64,000 bases of DNA from Anoplolepis gracilipes (Eukaryota; Arthropoda; Insecta; Hymenoptera; Formicidae): NCBI RefSeq assembly GCF_047496725.1, contig NC_132973.1, positions 10,798,233-10,862,232 on the forward strand, read 5' to 3'. Shown one piece after another: positions 60,687 to 64,000 of the stretch; position 1 is the stretch's first letter, and the number at the start of each line of letters is the position of its first letter. The position numbers and the translations under genes were made by a program. The notes beneath the pieces were generated by a model that was given only the letters and a program-made list of their open reading frames with translations, was not told the DNA's origin and did not search any database.

Positions 60687-62984
60687 GTGAGTGATTATTG
60701 CGGTTATTATCCGTCGGAATAATCGTCATAATCTCATTTTTTATATGCTAAACGCGAAATGCATCTCGGTGCGCAACATATATATCGTTTGCATTGGGTG
60801 ACTGAATTTCTTATACGTTATAGGGTTACTTGTAATGGAAATTTTCTTTCTGTCTTTCCTACGCAAAATTTTCGCACACAATCTAGACGATATCATTGAA
60901 AAAATTATTATAAAATATATTAAATATTAATATATAGTAGTAATAAAATAAATAAAGGCGGCATTTATTAGGTATACGTATACATAGGTACGCAAGATTA
61001 AGAAAAAAATTTCAGGGTTCATAGAGACGAGATAATACAAAATGTTTAAGATCGAGAAATCTAACTGATATGAGTTTAACTTTGTATCAAAAATAAAACT
61101 GATTTTTAATTTAAGTAATATAAAAGATACTTTTGCGCGAAATCATTTCTTGCATAAAGATAAGATTTAATTAATTGTAAGTTAAAATCATTGAAAAATG
61201 ATCTTACGCAATATATACGTATTTCTATCTTTTATATTTTACATCAGTATTGGAAATTGGAATAAAAGATGATCTCAAACGTATATAAAATGTTCCTCGA
61301 TGATTTACCTTACTGTCATATATAAAAATTATTAAGAAACATATCTATTTACGTAAAAAAATTGTATGTATAGATTTTTAGTCTATGTAATATTTTGAAG
61401 AGACACTAATGCTAATTGTAAGTATTAAGAATTATAAAAGAATATCCTGTTTTATCTATACATTTTTTGTGGAAATGTAATTGCGCTCTTTCATAGTAAT
61501 ATGTGAAACACGACAAATTAATTTCTCTTCCTTTCAGGACAAATTCTCATTTGATTCCCTCATTCTATCCATGTTTTGCGAACAACAAAGTTAATAATAT
61601 TGCTGCTGCAATAATTAATGGCTGTTTTCACCACACATACCTGACTCGTTATTTTTTCACGCGACACACGATCGCGTATTCAGTCGCATGAATGATAATA
61701 ACAGTCACGAATGTTTTGCGACTTGTAACAATGTAGCATATGTTGCGTTAATTCGCGGTGAGTAATCGCGCGGCTTGTAATTTGTCGGGGGCATGTATCT
61801 CTGATGATTTTCCTTCTTTTGTTCTTTGTTCGAACGTAACGATTAAACGAAAATGCAAATTTGTAACAAAATGCAAAGTAATGGAAAAAAAACATTTATA
61901 CTAGTCTTTGCGAATTAACGGATTGACGGTTCGTTCAAATGAATAGCTCGTTCGTCTATCAAATTGTAACTGTCGTAAGACAACTCTGTCTCCTATGTAT
62001 ATTTGGATAACTTCATTATTCCTAATCAGTCACATAGTTGGTAAAACGGAAATTGATCAGCTGTCTAGATAACTAATCTCGTTAATCAAGCCATAATCGT
62101 TAATATGTAATATTCGCGCGACTCGCTTATCAAACAAGCGTTTGACTTGTGATATATTGTACTTGTTTCTAAAAAATAAATATTTGATATCTGACATGAT
62201 CAAGACATATTGTTTTAATCGAATTAAGATCGTATTAAAGTATAATTGACTGTTATTAGAAAAATATCTATTAATTAATATTCTACAAATTATTCTACAG
62301 TAATATAACTATTATTTAACAAATTTGCGTAATAATTTCAGGTCATAACGGAAAGTCGAAATTTTTTTCAAGTTTAGTATTATCAAGAAATAAAGCTTTC
62401 GATTTTGCAATAGATTTAAAATCTGTCAAAAGGTATAACGCATTGCAGTGTCAATTGAAATTTCAGAATTAATTATAGTTTGACAGAAATTAAATTATGA
62501 GTGAACGAATTGACACATCATGCATGCCCGTTATATTTTCGTCGAAATAATAACTAATTTCTTTAAAAAAATTTATATGTGTGTTTTATTTCGGCATCGT
62601 TCATCGAGCATGAAATTACACTTGTCAACGATATTAAACATCTAAGTAAGATATTAAAAAGAAAGGCGGAAAGAAAAAAATGTTATCCATGCTCTTGCTT
62701 TAAGATTCATTAAATAATAAGTAGGCTATAATGTCAAGGAAATCTATAGAATCTCTTTCACTCTTTTTATCAGAAACTAATATAAAATATATTACTTTAT
62801 TTAGTGAGTGAATGTGCGAAATAATTGCCATTTCAAATTACTATTACAATTACCATTATCGATTTATATATTATCGTGTTTATTTATATTAATGTTGTAT
62901 CTGTACAAACTATTTTCTATTTTCTCTATTATTTATATGACTATGCGTAAATAAAAAGATAAGAGCATACATTGAGTACCTCTT

Positions 62985-62993
<9 letters not shown>

Positions 62994-63038
<45 letters not shown>
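62994..63038. repeat. CT microsatellite
   Basis: About 22 CT units. Confidence 0.96.
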
Positions 63039-63041
<3 letters not shown>

Positions 63042-64000
63042 CCCTTTTTGTCTCTAATACAAAAATTATAAATACTAATAATAACTATTATATGCGCATA
63101 TTATGAGATCGGTATACGAGTAATTTTTCTTAAATAATCGATGAGTATATGTATTGATATGTATGTATATATCTCTAACATACAAATAATATATATGGTG
63201 CAGCTTAATCTTCATTTATCTATATTTTTATCTTAATCATACACAAGCGCGTAAGAGTTTCAGAATAATCTAAATGATTAAGAAAATTATTAAATAAATA
63301 ACGCAATTATTAAATAAATTTTGCATATTTAGTACTGTTCAAAATAATTTAATTAATTCATTAAAATTATGTACACGTCTGTACTCTTAATTTCCCTTTA
63401 TTTTAATCGTTTCCGAATTTTAATATTAAATTTCTGTAATTCTCGATGTTTCTCAGAAATTTGAAATGCTGTCAGTTTAACAAATTTGCTTATCGTTTGG
63501 TGTATATATTCTTTTTTTTCTCATCGTCACTACTCACGATGTTCTAACACATATACATTATCAGTTGTTCTATTTTATTTGACTTTATCATTCATATATC
63601 ATTCAGATGATGTGAGAAATCGTTTCAATAAAGATTTCCGAAAATAATTACGCTCAATCTATTTTCATTTTCAAACTTTAATAGTTTTCGATGCCTCCGC
63701 GTATTCTCTAATCCTATATTCTCCACTATTCTTGATTTCTTTCTTTCCATCGCGCGTCTTGATTGACAGGTACATCTATAGAAAGATTCTTGTATAATAC
63801 CGAATATTTTAAAACGACAAAGTATCTTTGAAACTACAAGTCCTTTGGTCGATATGGAATCCATTTTTCAATATAGAAATATACTGAGACATTTATCATT
63901 TTCATATAAATATTAATTACTGGTTATATAAAACTGATAAACTTATATAAATTAAGCTTAAAAAATGAATAAATTGTATTTTTTAATTGTTAATTTTAAA

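Larger units (their letters stand above)
59715..64000. other. Right end of window: GC-rich island then AT-rich DNA
   Basis: The GC-rich island at about 59840-60700 is described separately. From 60700 to the end the sequence is AT-rich with only short ORFs, a CT microsatellite and no recognisable exon. Confidence 0.5.

Noticed and set aside
1..64000. tRNA, rRNA, CRISPR, operon or riboswitch features
   Set aside because: No tRNA A/B-box pair with a cloverleaf, no rRNA stretch and no spaced direct-repeat array was seen; bacterial signals are not expected in this eukaryotic DNA.

Overview
The window looks like insect nuclear DNA, most likely from a hymenopteran such as an ant. It is AT-rich with CpG-retaining GC-rich islands, has long CT/GA, TA and CA microsatellites, GT-AG introns, several short TA-flanked inverted-repeat elements, and otopetrin genes of arthropod type. 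The species call is inference. Nothing prokaryotic or viral was seen.

The only genes I can identify securely are two otopetrins (12-TM proton channel family), both on the + strand. Otop-A is cut by the left edge: its last three coding exons lie at 7-172, 240-525 and 804-1509 (385 residues). Otop-B is complete. Its eight-exon short form runs from 29635 to 33538 (798 residues) with every splice phase consistent. Upstream of the common second exon (29940) lie two further sets of candidate first exons that end in the same phase: 16310-18135 (three small exons) and 24236-24435 (one exon). The gene therefore probably uses at least three promoters to make channels with different cytosolic N-termini and one shared channel body. 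Predicted lengths are 901, 832 and 798 residues.

Layout: 1-1509 is the Otop-A 3' end. 1.5-8.4 kb is 3' flank with a CT microsatellite, a TA/CA repeat and a TA-flanked MITE. 8.4-16.3 kb is AT-rich with GC-rich promoter-like islands. 16.3-33.5 kb is the Otop-B transcription unit, with long introns that hold a 79-bp perfect palindrome, a pogo-like MITE and a TATA-containing promoter with its own noncoding exon. 33.5-64 kb has no gene I can identify. It carries a probable Otop-B 3' UTR, several GC-rich islands (44.8, 46.7, 48.7, 51.5, 56.4 and 60.3 kb) that could be promoters or enhancers, and at least four further inverted-repeat elements.

The two channels share the conserved core but differ in the extracellular loop between TM5 and TM6. 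Otop-A has a short, histidine-rich loop and Otop-B a long, mucin-like threonine-rich one. This loop difference and the stacked alternative N-termini are the most interesting biology here.
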